From Geomonas sp. RF6 (GTDB lineage: Bacteria; Desulfobacterota; Desulfuromonadia; Geobacterales; Geobacteraceae): DNA of 64,000 nucleotides. Shown here piece after piece: positions 1 to 7,020 of this stretch (the first letter of the stretch is position 1; each line of letters begins with the position of its first letter). The notes beneath the pieces were generated by a model. That model did no database searches. It saw only the letters and a program-made list of their open reading frames with translations, and was not told the origin of the DNA. Both the position numbers and the translations under genes were made by a program. The stretch is taken from assembly GCF_021044625.1 (NCBI RefSeq), contig NZ_CP087999.1, positions 4,113,001-4,177,000 on the forward strand. Direction: 5' to 3'.

Positions 1-1
1 A

Positions 2-76
2 GTCGGGAAGGTGCTCGGCCCGGTAAAGACCCAGTTCGGGTACCATCTGATCGAGATTACCAGCCGTACGCCGTAA
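2..76 (+). CDS. Peptidyl-prolyl cis-trans isomerase, PpiC/parvulin type (C-terminal end only)
   Basis: Only the last 24 codons are in the window, read in frame from base 2 to a TAA at 74-76. The visible peptide contains GPVKTQFGYHLIEI, the final strand of the parvulin rotamase fold, in which the conserved F-G-(Y/W)-H motif lines the active site. Such enzymes catalyse prolyl isomerisation and in Gram-negative bacteria usually help fold exported proteins. The N-terminus, signal peptide and any SurA-like chaperone domain lie outside the window, so the exact family member cannot be named. A terminator follows 22 bases downstream. Confidence 0.65.
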   Translation, partial: VGKVLGPVKTQFGYHLIEITSRTP

Positions 77-98
77 TTTCCCCGGTGTGACACGAAGG

Positions 99-136
99 AA
101 AAAAGGCGCAAAGGGTCTCTCCTCTGCGCCTTTTTT
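99..136. terminator. Bidirectional rho-independent terminator
   Basis: Bases 99-110 (AAAAAAGGCGCA) and 125-136 (TGCGCCTTTTTT) are perfect inverted repeats around a 14-base loop. With an A-run on the left and a T-run on the right, the hairpin can stop transcription both from the isomerase gene on the left and from the minus-strand efflux operon on the right. Confidence 0.85.
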
Positions 137-164
137 GCGTCCTCGATCTGCCCTTCCCGCAAGG

Positions 165-1727
165 TCAGTGGACTGGCGGGGGTGGGGCGTGCCGGTCGGG
201 CTTTTTCAGGAGGAGCAGGAGGGGGATGATGACCAGGAACGCGAGCCCCACGATGAAGAAGATCCTGTTGTAGGAGAGCATCGCAGCCTGGCGCCGGACC
301 GTCCCGTATATCATCGCCAGGGCGGCATTCTGCGCGCTCGCCGGATCAAGTCCCCGCGAGGCGGCTGCCTGCGTCATGGCGGAGATCGTCTTTTGCGTGA
401 CGAGGCCGTAGGGGGTGACGTGGGCGGCGAGCGTCGTCTGGTAGAACTGGGAGTAGCGCGCCAGCATGGTGGCGGCGATGGCGATCCCCACGCTCCCGCC
501 GATGTTGCGCAGCAGGTTGAAGATGCCGGTGGCGTTCCCCATCTCCTCCTTGCTGATGGTGGCGAGGGTGACGGTGGTGAGCGGCACGAAGATCATGGCG
601 AGCCCGATGCCGAGGATCACGCGCGGCCACACGAAGTCCCAGTAGGCGGCCTCCAGCGAGAAGCGCTGCATGATGAACATGGAGGTGGCGCCTATGATGA
701 GGCCGCCGAACACGACCTTGCGCCCGTCGTATTTCTGGATCGCCGCGCCGACGAAGGGCATGGTGACGAGGGTGGCCACCCCGCCCGGCGCGAGCACCAT
801 CCCCGCCATCGTGGCGTTGTACCCCATGAGGGTCTGCAGGAAGAGGGGGATCAGCATGATGGAGCTGTACAGGCAGAACCCGACGAAGAACATGATGGTG
901 TTCCCGGCGGAGAAGGAGACGTTCTTGAAAAGGCGCAGGTTGACGACCGGGTGCGGATGCATGAGCTCGACGACCACCAGCGCCACGAGCGAAATGGCGG
1001 AGACCACCGAGCAGGTCACGATGAAGGGGGAGTTGAACCAGTCGTCGCGCTGCCCCAGGTCGAGGACGATCTGCAGCGCCCCGAGGCCGAGGCACAGGAA
1101 GGTGAGCCCCCAGTAGTCGATGGCGGTCCGCTCCCTCTTCAGGTAGCTTGGGTCGAAGATGAAGAAGGTTGCCATGACGACGGCGATGATCCCGATCGGG
1201 ATGTTGATGTAGAAGATCCAGCGCCAGTTCAGGTTGTCGGTGATCCACCCACCGAGGGCGGGGCCGATGATCGGGCCGAACATCGCTCCGACCCCGAAGA
1301 TCGCCATCGCCATCCCCTGCTGGTGCGGCGGGAAGGTCTCCATCATGATCGCCTGGCTGATCGGGATGAGCGCTCCTCCGGCGGCTCCTTGCACGACACG
1401 GAAGAATATCAGGGAGTTCAGATTCGGCGCGGCGCCGCAAAGGAGGGAGGAGAGGGTAAAGAGCGTGATGCAGGTGATGAGGAAGCGTTTCCTGCCGAAC
1501 ATGCGGGAGAGCCACCCGGTCATCGGGAGGACGATGGCGTTGCTCACCAGGTAGGAGGTAAGGACCCAGGTGATCTCGTCGGTCCCGGCGTTCAGGCTCC
1601 CCTGCATGTGCGGGAGAGCAACGTTCGCCACGGAGGTGTCCACGATCTCCATGATGGTGGGGAGCATCACCGTGATGGTGATGAGCCACTTGTTGATGTT
1701 CTGCTCTTTTTCCTTTTTGCTGGTCAG
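165..1727 (-). CDS. DHA2-family MFS multidrug exporter (EmrB/QacA-like)
   Basis: Proton-driven exporter of the 14-helix DHA2 group, which with a HlyD-type adaptor and a TolC-type channel expels toxic compounds across both membranes. Visible signatures are motif A (GWLSRMFGRKR) and the antiporter motif C (GPIIGPALGGW), with hydrophobic helices throughout. The first ATG/GTG (about 1667-1670) lies inside transmembrane helix 1, which would remove the charged N-terminus normal for this family. In frame upstream there is no ATG, GTG or TTG, but a CTG at 1725-1727 has a perfect GGAGG 7 bases before it, giving 520 residues, the usual EmrB length. I therefore chose the CTG. It is the last gene of a minus-strand operon, 57 bases after the adaptor gene. 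Function is sure at family level; the substrate is unknown. Confidence 0.88.
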   Translation of the reverse strand: MTSKKEKEQNINKWLITITVMLPTIMEIVDTSVANVALPHMQGSLNAGTDEITWVLTSYLVSNAIVLPMTGWLSRMFGRKRFLITCITLFTLSSLLCGAAPNLNSLIFFRVVQGAAGGALIPISQAIMMETFPPHQQGMAMAIFGVGAMFGPIIGPALGGWITDNLNWRWIFYINIPIGIIAVVMATFFIFDPSYLKRERTAIDYWGLTFLCLGLGALQIVLDLGQRDDWFNSPFIVTCSVVSAISLVALVVVELMHPHPVVNLRLFKNVSFSAGNTIMFFVGFCLYSSIMLIPLFLQTLMGYNATMAGMVLAPGGVATLVTMPFVGAAIQKYDGRKVVFGGLIIGATSMFIMQRFSLEAAYWDFVWPRVILGIGLAMIFVPLTTVTLATISKEEMGNATGIFNLLRNIGGSVGIAIAATMLARYSQFYQTTLAAHVTPYGLVTQKTISAMTQAAASRGLDPASAQNAALAMIYGTVRRQAAMLSYNRIFFIVGLAFLVIIPLLLLLKKPDRHAPPPPVH

Positions 1728-1734
1728 GGTGGAA

Positions 1735-1739
1735 CCTCC
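1735..1739 (-). promoter_or_regulatory. Ribosome binding site deciding a CTG start
   Basis: GGAGG on the minus strand, 7 bases before CTG (1725-1727). No ATG, GTG or TTG occurs in frame between the preceding gene and the codons inside helix 1, so this site is the main argument for a CTG start of the DHA2 transporter. Confidence 0.55.
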
Positions 1740-1784
1740 GCGAGACCCGGGGAACGGACCGGGTGGTGCCGCTTCCGGTGAGGG

Positions 1785-2864
1785 CTACAGCCCGAGGACC
1801 TGCCGGAAGCTCTTCCCGGTGAGGATGGTGGGCACGACGCTCATCCCGACGCGCAAAAGGTGGTTCGGGTCGGAGGCGGCGTCTATGGCGATCCGCACCG
1901 GAACCCTCTGCACGACCTTCACGTAGTTGCCGGTGGCATTCTCCGGCGGAAGGAGGGAGAAGGCCGCTCCGGTCCCCGCCATGAGGCTCTCCACGTTACC
2001 CCTGAAAGAGAGGCCGGGATAGGCGTCGACGGAGAACTCCACCCGCTGCCCAGGCCTCACGTCGGTGAGCTGGCTCTCCTTGTAGTTCGCGGTCACCCAC
2101 GAGTCCTGCAGGCTGACGAGCGCCATCAGCGGCTGCCCCGGCTGTACGTAGTTTCCCGGCTCCACGGACTTCTTCGTAATGTAGCCGTCCGAGACCGCGA
2201 CGATGCGGGTGTAGCTCAAGCTGAGCTTCGCTTCTGCGAGCTGGCTCTGCCTCTGGGCAACCTTCGCGTCCTTCTTCCCCTGCGAGGTCATCCCGAGGGT
2301 CGCCTGCGCGCGGCGCTCCCCTTCCTGCGATTCCCTGAGCTGCATCTGAGCGACGGTGCGTGCGGTTTTCAGCTTGTCGAGCTGCTCGCGGGGGATGACC
2401 TCCTTCGCAAAGAGCGCCTCCGCGCGCTTGAGATCTATCTCCGCCTGCTCCAGGCGCGCCTTCGCCAGTCCCACCGTGGCACGGGCCCCCTCGAGCTGCG
2501 CCGCGTCGCCGGCGGTCTCGTTCCTGGCGAGATCGAGCGCTGCGGCTGCCGTCTCGGCGCGGGCCTGGTAGTCGGAGGTGTCCAGTTCGACCAGGAGATC
2601 CCCCTTGTGCACGAACTGGTTGTCCACCACGGCGACCCTCTTCACGAGCGCCGGGATGCGGCTGGAGACGGAGTGCACGTGAGACTCGATAAAGGCGTTG
2701 TCCGTCTCTATGTGGGTCTTGCTCTTCACCCACTGGTGCACGCCGAAGACTGCGCTGCCGATGCACAGGATCGCCAGGATGATCGCGCCGCGCTGCCTCT
2801 TGTTCAGCCTCTTCCCACCGTTTTTTTCATCCACGGCCTGACCGTTGCCGTTTTCCTCTGCCAT
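1785..2864 (-). CDS. HlyD/EmrA-family membrane fusion protein
   Basis: Periplasmic adaptor of 359 residues that links the inner-membrane exporter encoded next to it with the outer-membrane channel. It has a polar N-terminus, one transmembrane helix at about residues 26-44, then the half-lipoyl/barrel-sandwich region (HSVSSRIPALVKRV, GDLLVELD), a long Ala/Glu-rich coiled-coil hairpin at about 100-215, the second lipoyl half and a beta-barrel domain (PGNYVQPGQPLMALV). Length and order match EmrA. It lies between the tolC-like gene (23-base gap) and the emrB-like gene (57-base gap), so the three are probably co-transcribed under the MarR regulator. Confidence 0.92.
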   Translation of the reverse strand: MAEENGNGQAVDEKNGGKRLNKRQRGAIILAILCIGSAVFGVHQWVKSKTHIETDNAFIESHVHSVSSRIPALVKRVAVVDNQFVHKGDLLVELDTSDYQARAETAAAALDLARNETAGDAAQLEGARATVGLAKARLEQAEIDLKRAEALFAKEVIPREQLDKLKTARTVAQMQLRESQEGERRAQATLGMTSQGKKDAKVAQRQSQLAEAKLSLSYTRIVAVSDGYITKKSVEPGNYVQPGQPLMALVSLQDSWVTANYKESQLTDVRPGQRVEFSVDAYPGLSFRGNVESLMAGTGAAFSLLPPENATGNYVKVVQRVPVRIAIDAASDPNHLLRVGMSVVPTILTGKSFRQVLGL

Positions 2865-2887
2865 AAAACCCCCCGGGGTGTCGGTAG

Positions 2888-4150
2888 CTAAAGCTGTCCC
2901 ATCGCCCGCTTCACGCGGGCCGCCGCGACTTCCAGATCGAACACGCTCCTGTAGTAGTCGGTGCGGGTCTGGGTGAGCAGCGTCTGGGCATCGACCACCT
3001 CGGTGGCGGTGCCCACTTTCTCCTGATAGCGGTCCTTCGTGATGCGCAGGTTCTCCACCCCCTGCTGGATCGCCGTTTCCGAAACCTTTATCCTCTCCTG
3101 GGCGACCGCCATGTCGTTTCGTGCCGTGGCGAGCTCGAGGGAGAGGCGCTCCTTCAGATCGCGCACCCGATCCTCGTCGCGGGAACGGGCGGCGACCGCG
3201 GCGCGCAACCTGGAGGTCGTGGCGAAGCCGTCGAAGAGGTTTACCCGGAACCCGGCAGTCGCGGCCATGATCGTCTGCTCCGTCACCGCGCTGTTACTGA
3301 CGTAGTCCGCCGAGAGCTTCAGAAAGAACTCCGGGTACCACCCGGTCTTCAGTTCCTTCACGGTGAGCTCGTCCGCCTTTACGGTGTCCTGCAGCGCGAC
3401 GAGTTCCCCCCGTCCGGAGAAGTCGACCGGAGCGGCGGGGGAGGGGAGCGCGGCTGTCTCGGTCCCTTCCCGGAGCTCGCCGCGGAAATCGGGGGGGTAC
3501 CCTGCGAGGTAGTTGAGGAGGAGCCAGCCGTTTTGCACCGCGTTTTGGGCGGCAAGGAGCTTCTGGCGGCTCGCCGCGACCCGGACCTCGGCCTGCAGCA
3601 GGTCGTTTCGGGTCACCACCCCCTCCTCGTACAGCGCTTTGGCCACCCGCTGGTGCGAAAGCATCTGGTCGAGCTCGTCCTTTGCCGCCTGCACGACCTT
3701 CCCCCCCTCGAGGATCCCGTAATAGGCGCGCACCACCTGCAGGAAGACGTCCTGCTCGCTGGCACGGTACAGCCCCTTCACGGCGTCGGTCTGCAGCCTC
3801 GCGCTTTCGGTGCGGTAGCGGGTTCTGCCGAAGTCGTAGAGGGTCTGGTAGATGGAGAGGCTGAAGAAAGGGAAATCTGCGTCCTGGGTGGGGAGGGCGA
3901 GGCCGTTGAACTCCACCGCCTGAGGATCGAGCTGCGCCTGGTACCCCCCCTGCGCGTCGATGCGGGGGAGGTGCCCGCTGCGCGCCACCCCCTCCTGTTC
4001 GAGGGCGATCGCCTGCTCCCGGGCCGCGGCCTTCAGCGAGCTGTTCGAGGTGGCAGCCTTCTCGAGGAAGTGCTTCAGCTCCAGGGGCTCCGCGTGCACT
4101 TGCGGGATTGCGATGAGAAGTGCACCTACTATGACCAGTATCTTGTACAT
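2888..4150 (-). CDS. TolC-family outer-membrane efflux protein
   Basis: Outer-membrane channel component of a tripartite pump. The start at 4150 is chosen because it gives a clear signal peptide (MYKILVIVGALLIAIPQVHA, cleavage after residue 20); the open frame continues upstream through marR only by chance. The mature protein of about 400 residues shows two OEP repeats rich in Ala, Glu and Arg, as expected for the coiled-coil barrel (one helix pair around residues 160-200, another near 330-400), ending RVKRAMGQL. It starts 14 bases after marR and is followed by the adaptor gene, giving the order marR-tolC-emrA-emrB. Confidence 0.9.
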   Translation of the reverse strand: MYKILVIVGALLIAIPQVHAEPLELKHFLEKAATSNSSLKAAAREQAIALEQEGVARSGHLPRIDAQGGYQAQLDPQAVEFNGLALPTQDADFPFFSLSIYQTLYDFGRTRYRTESARLQTDAVKGLYRASEQDVFLQVVRAYYGILEGGKVVQAAKDELDQMLSHQRVAKALYEEGVVTRNDLLQAEVRVAASRQKLLAAQNAVQNGWLLLNYLAGYPPDFRGELREGTETAALPSPAAPVDFSGRGELVALQDTVKADELTVKELKTGWYPEFFLKLSADYVSNSAVTEQTIMAATAGFRVNLFDGFATTSRLRAAVAARSRDEDRVRDLKERLSLELATARNDMAVAQERIKVSETAIQQGVENLRITKDRYQEKVGTATEVVDAQTLLTQTRTDYYRSVFDLEVAAARVKRAMGQL

Positions 4151-4164
4151 GAAGTGCTCCAGCG

Positions 4165-4599
4165 TCAGCTGCGGATTTTCTCCAGAAGGTACTTCAGTGT
4201 CTCCACCTCGTCCGGGGGGAGTTTCTTGAGCCAGCGCTCCTGCACGATGGCGGCCTGGGCGCACAGTTCCTCCTCCAGGCTCCTGCCGCGCTCGGTGAGA
4301 CAGATGAGGTGGGCGCGGCGATCCTCCGGATGGCTCTGCCTCGACAGGAGACCTTCCTTCTCCAGGCGGTCCACCAGCCCCCCGACGGTCGTGCGGTCGA
4401 TCTGGCTGCGGGCCGAGAGCTCCGCCTGGGTGAGGCGATCCTCCTGCCAGAGAAAGGCGAGAACCGCGAACTGCTGGGGCGTTACCTCGTGGCGGTCGAA
4501 CTCCTCCTTGAAGACTGCGCAGCCGCGCTGGTAGGCCTTCGCCAGGAGGAAGCCGACGCTTCGCTCGATATCGAGAATTTCTGTTCGCTTTGTGTTCAT
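4165..4599 (-). CDS. MarR-family transcriptional regulator
   Basis: Winged-helix regulator of 144 residues that typically represses its own operon until a ligand binds. The central region TPQQFAVLAFLWQEDRLTQA and the recognition part RSQIDRTTVGGLVDRLEKEG are typical MarR wHTH, followed by the wing (SHPEDRRAHLICLTERG). I take the ATG at 4599 with GGGA five bases upstream; a GTG seven codons earlier has a poorer site. It is the first gene of the efflux operon, and a palindrome about 65 bases upstream overlaps a possible -10 box, consistent with autorepression. The ligand is unknown. Confidence 0.9.
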   Translation of the reverse strand: MNTKRTEILDIERSVGFLLAKAYQRGCAVFKEEFDRHEVTPQQFAVLAFLWQEDRLTQAELSARSQIDRTTVGGLVDRLEKEGLLSRQSHPEDRRAHLICLTERGRSLEEELCAQAAIVQERWLKKLPPDEVETLKYLLEKIRS

Positions 4600-4664
4600 G
4601 ACGATCCCGTCCCCCGCCACGCACAGGGCGGCAGCTGCGCCGCAAGTGGCGGGTACGACAAGGC

Positions 4665-4678
4665 ATTATGCATATAAT
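4665..4678 (-). promoter_or_regulatory. Putative MarR operator overlapping a -10 box
   Basis: ATTAT-GCAT-ATAAT, a 14-base inverted repeat in an otherwise GC-rich region, sits between the end of slt and marR. On the minus strand it contains CATAAT, usable as a -10 element for marR. Position and symmetry suit an autoregulatory MarR site; this is inference without binding data. Confidence 0.45.
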
Positions 4679-6780
4679 CAGTGTGCTGTCAATCTCAATT
4701 CCCGGGTGAGTGGGGAGACGGCGGGGAGGGCGTAAAGACTCTGGTACAGGGCCATGGCGCTGGTGACCTTCTTCACGTATTCCCGGGTCTCCTTGAAGGT
4801 GATGCTCTCCACAAACTCGTCCAGGGGGAGGGTGCCGAAATTCCTCTGCCAGCGCCGCGCGTTCCCCCCCCCTGCGTTGTACGCCGCGATGGAGAGGGGG
4901 ATGTTTCCGGAGAAGCTCTCCAGGAGGTCCTTCAGGTGGCGCGCGCCGAGGCGGATGTTGAGATCAGGGGAGGTAAGGCGCGCGGAGCCCCCCTTCGCGA
5001 TGCTCTCCGCCGTGGCCGGCATGATCTGCATGAGACCTACCGCGCCGACCGGGGAGAGCGCACTCGGCAGGTAGTTGCTCTCCGCTCGTATCACCGCGTA
5101 GACGAGGCTCTCCGGGACGTTACTTGCCGCAGCCTCCTTCGCCACCTCCTGGCGGAAGGCGAGGGGGAAGTTCACCCCCCAAAGGAGGGAGCCGTCCGGG
5201 TCTCCCGCCTTCGGAACGTCCTGTCCGGTGAGGTGGTAGGCGGCGTTGTAGTTCTCCATCTCCAGGTAGAGCCTCGCCACCGAGAAGGGGTTTTTCGGCT
5301 TCTTGATGAGGGAGAGCTCGCGCGTCGCCTCCTCGTACAGCCCAAGGGCGATGAGCGCTTTCTCTCTCTCCAGCCCCGCCGGCATCGGAAGGGCCCCGGC
5401 GAGGTTCTGCGGGGGGCGCGGCGGCTCGGCCGAGGGGCGCCCTGAGTTGCATAGCATCGCGTAGTAGCCGAAAGGGTAGTCGGAGCAGAGGACCGCCATC
5501 TGCGCCTCTCCCCCTTTCTGGTCCCCGGAGAGGATCAGCGCGCGTCCCAGCCAGTAGAGAGACTTCTCCCTCTGCTCGCGGTATTGGGAGAGGTTTTGCA
5601 GGTAGTCGACGGCGGAGCGGTAGTCGCGGGACTGGTAGCTAAGCCAGGCGACCTCCCAGAGGATTGCCGGGCGCTTTGCAGCGTCCGGATAGCGGTTCAG
5701 GAAGTTCTGGAAGAGGCGCAGCGCCTCGGCGGTGTGCCCCTGGTAGCGCTTGAGGTAGGCAGCATCGAGAAGGGCATCGGCCGCGAGGTTCCCCCCCACG
5801 CCCCGCTCGGAGAGGGCGAGGTAGCGGGTGTAGGCTTTCTCCGGGTTCCCCGACTTCTCCAGCGCCCGGGCGTACCAGTACGCTCCCTCCGTCGACCCGG
5901 GACGCTCCGCGAGGGGGCGCAGCGTCTCCTCCGCGTCGTGGTAGTGCCGCGCCTTGAAGTGCGACAGCCCGAGCTTTAGCCGCACTCTGGCCGCAAACTC
6001 CCCGCTCTCGGCGCGGGAGGCGATCTCGGAGAAGGCGGCCGCCGCCTTCCCGTACTGCCCGAGATCGTACAGGGCGCTGGCGCGCCTGAAGAGCTCGTCG
6101 ACAGTGTACGGCGCTATCGCCACCCCCGTCTTTGCCAGTTGCGACATCTCGTCCGCCGCCTGCTGCGCGACGCCGGAGCCGGGGTTCCTGATCCAGATGC
6201 CGCGCAAGATCGCTGCGGCACCGGCGGGATCACCGAGCTTCTCCCGGCAAAGCGCCGAGGCATGGAGCGCCTTTAGCGAGTCGCTTCCCAGGGGATACCG
6301 CTCTACGAAGGCGCTGTAGGCGTCGAGCGCCTCTTTGTAGCGGCCGCAGGAAAAGAGGGTTTCCGCGCTCAGGAAGAGGGAGGGGCGCACGAGGCGACTT
6401 CCCGGGAAGGTCTTTACGAGCTTTTGCAGCGGCGCCAGCGCCTCGTCCGTTCGGGAGAGCTTCGAGAGGGCGAGCCCCTGGTTGTACAGTGCGTAGTCCC
6501 CGAGGAGCGGGAGGTACTGCGCCGCCGCCGCGAGCTGAGGAGCCGCATCCTCATAGAACTCCAGCTTCACGTCGGTCATCCCCACAAGGAAGGAGCGCAC
6601 GCCGGGGTCGGAGGCCTTCAAAGCCGCCTCCCTGGCCCCGCGGTAGTCCTTCAGCTTCAGGCGCGCCGCAGCCGCCACGACGGCGGGGTCGGAAAACCTT
6701 CCCGGCGAGAGGGCGGAGGCGGGGATGGCGAGGGCAAGGGCGATGAAGGCAAGGACGGCGGCAAAGAGGCGACAGGGCAT
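4678..6780 (-). CDS. slt: Soluble lytic murein transglycosylase (Slt70-like)
   Basis: Periplasmic enzyme that cleaves the MurNAc-GlcNAc bond of peptidoglycan and forms 1,6-anhydro ends. The 700-residue protein has a signal peptide (cleavage near residue 22, ASA), a long superhelical region of TPR-like repeats at about 30-500, and a C-terminal SLT domain at about 550-680. The catalytic glutamate is E567 (AVIRAESNY), followed by the conserved GLMQIMPAT (582-590) and AAYNAG (632-637) motifs. AGGAG precedes the ATG by six bases. It is transcribed divergently from rnr; its stop codon abuts the putative marR operator. Confidence 0.95.
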   Translation of the reverse strand: MPCRLFAAVLAFIALALAIPASALSPGRFSDPAVVAAAARLKLKDYRGAREAALKASDPGVRSFLVGMTDVKLEFYEDAAPQLAAAAQYLPLLGDYALYNQGLALSKLSRTDEALAPLQKLVKTFPGSRLVRPSLFLSAETLFSCGRYKEALDAYSAFVERYPLGSDSLKALHASALCREKLGDPAGAAAILRGIWIRNPGSGVAQQAADEMSQLAKTGVAIAPYTVDELFRRASALYDLGQYGKAAAAFSEIASRAESGEFAARVRLKLGLSHFKARHYHDAEETLRPLAERPGSTEGAYWYARALEKSGNPEKAYTRYLALSERGVGGNLAADALLDAAYLKRYQGHTAEALRLFQNFLNRYPDAAKRPAILWEVAWLSYQSRDYRSAVDYLQNLSQYREQREKSLYWLGRALILSGDQKGGEAQMAVLCSDYPFGYYAMLCNSGRPSAEPPRPPQNLAGALPMPAGLEREKALIALGLYEEATRELSLIKKPKNPFSVARLYLEMENYNAAYHLTGQDVPKAGDPDGSLLWGVNFPLAFRQEVAKEAAASNVPESLVYAVIRAESNYLPSALSPVGAVGLMQIMPATAESIAKGGSARLTSPDLNIRLGARHLKDLLESFSGNIPLSIAAYNAGGGNARRWQRNFGTLPLDEFVESITFKETREYVKKVTSAMALYQSLYALPAVSPLTRELRLTAH

Positions 6781-6942
6781 GGGAGACTCCTATTTATATA
6801 CGGCGCCCCCCGGGGAGGGGGGTGGAACAAACCAGCTATTGTTACCGGAGCTTCCCTCAAATTGCAAAGGCTTTTTGCCCCTTTTGTGCTCCGGCGCACG
6901 GCGCCCCGCGCACCCCCGCAGTGGCGCAACGGGGCAAAGTCA

Positions 6943-6971
6943 TTGACAATTCTTCACCCCTTCTTCATTAT
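6943..6971 (+). promoter_or_regulatory. Sigma-70 promoter of rnr
   Basis: TTGACA (6943-6948) and CATTAT (6966-6971) are separated by exactly 17 bases, about 50 bases before the rnr ATG. It is the best sigma-70 match in the slt-rnr divergent region (6781-7020), which otherwise holds only the short leader and ribosome binding site. Confidence 0.65.
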
Positions 6972-7020
6972 CCGAGGTAGGGCGAGCCTCAAAGTTGCCG
7001 ATTCCATCCGGAGGTTTACC

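Noticed and set aside
87-1781. Long plus-strand open frame opposite the DHA2 transporter and similar frames over most genes (for example 7324-9036 minus, 12111-14126 minus, 25909-27618 minus)
   Set aside because: High GC produces long antisense frames. Their translations are low-complexity (Arg, Gly, Glu, His, Asp rich) without recognisable domains, and the opposite strand encodes clear protein families.
2888-4666. Single large 592-residue frame covering marR and the tolC-like gene
   Set aside because: The part upstream of 4150 lies in another frame of marR; the ATG at 4150 gives a signal peptide and normal TolC length.
6424-7020. N-terminal extension of the RNase R frame by 199 codons
   Set aside because: It runs antisense to slt, is compositionally biased, and the ATG at 7021 has a good ribosome binding site, a sigma-70 promoter just upstream and the homologous N-terminus.
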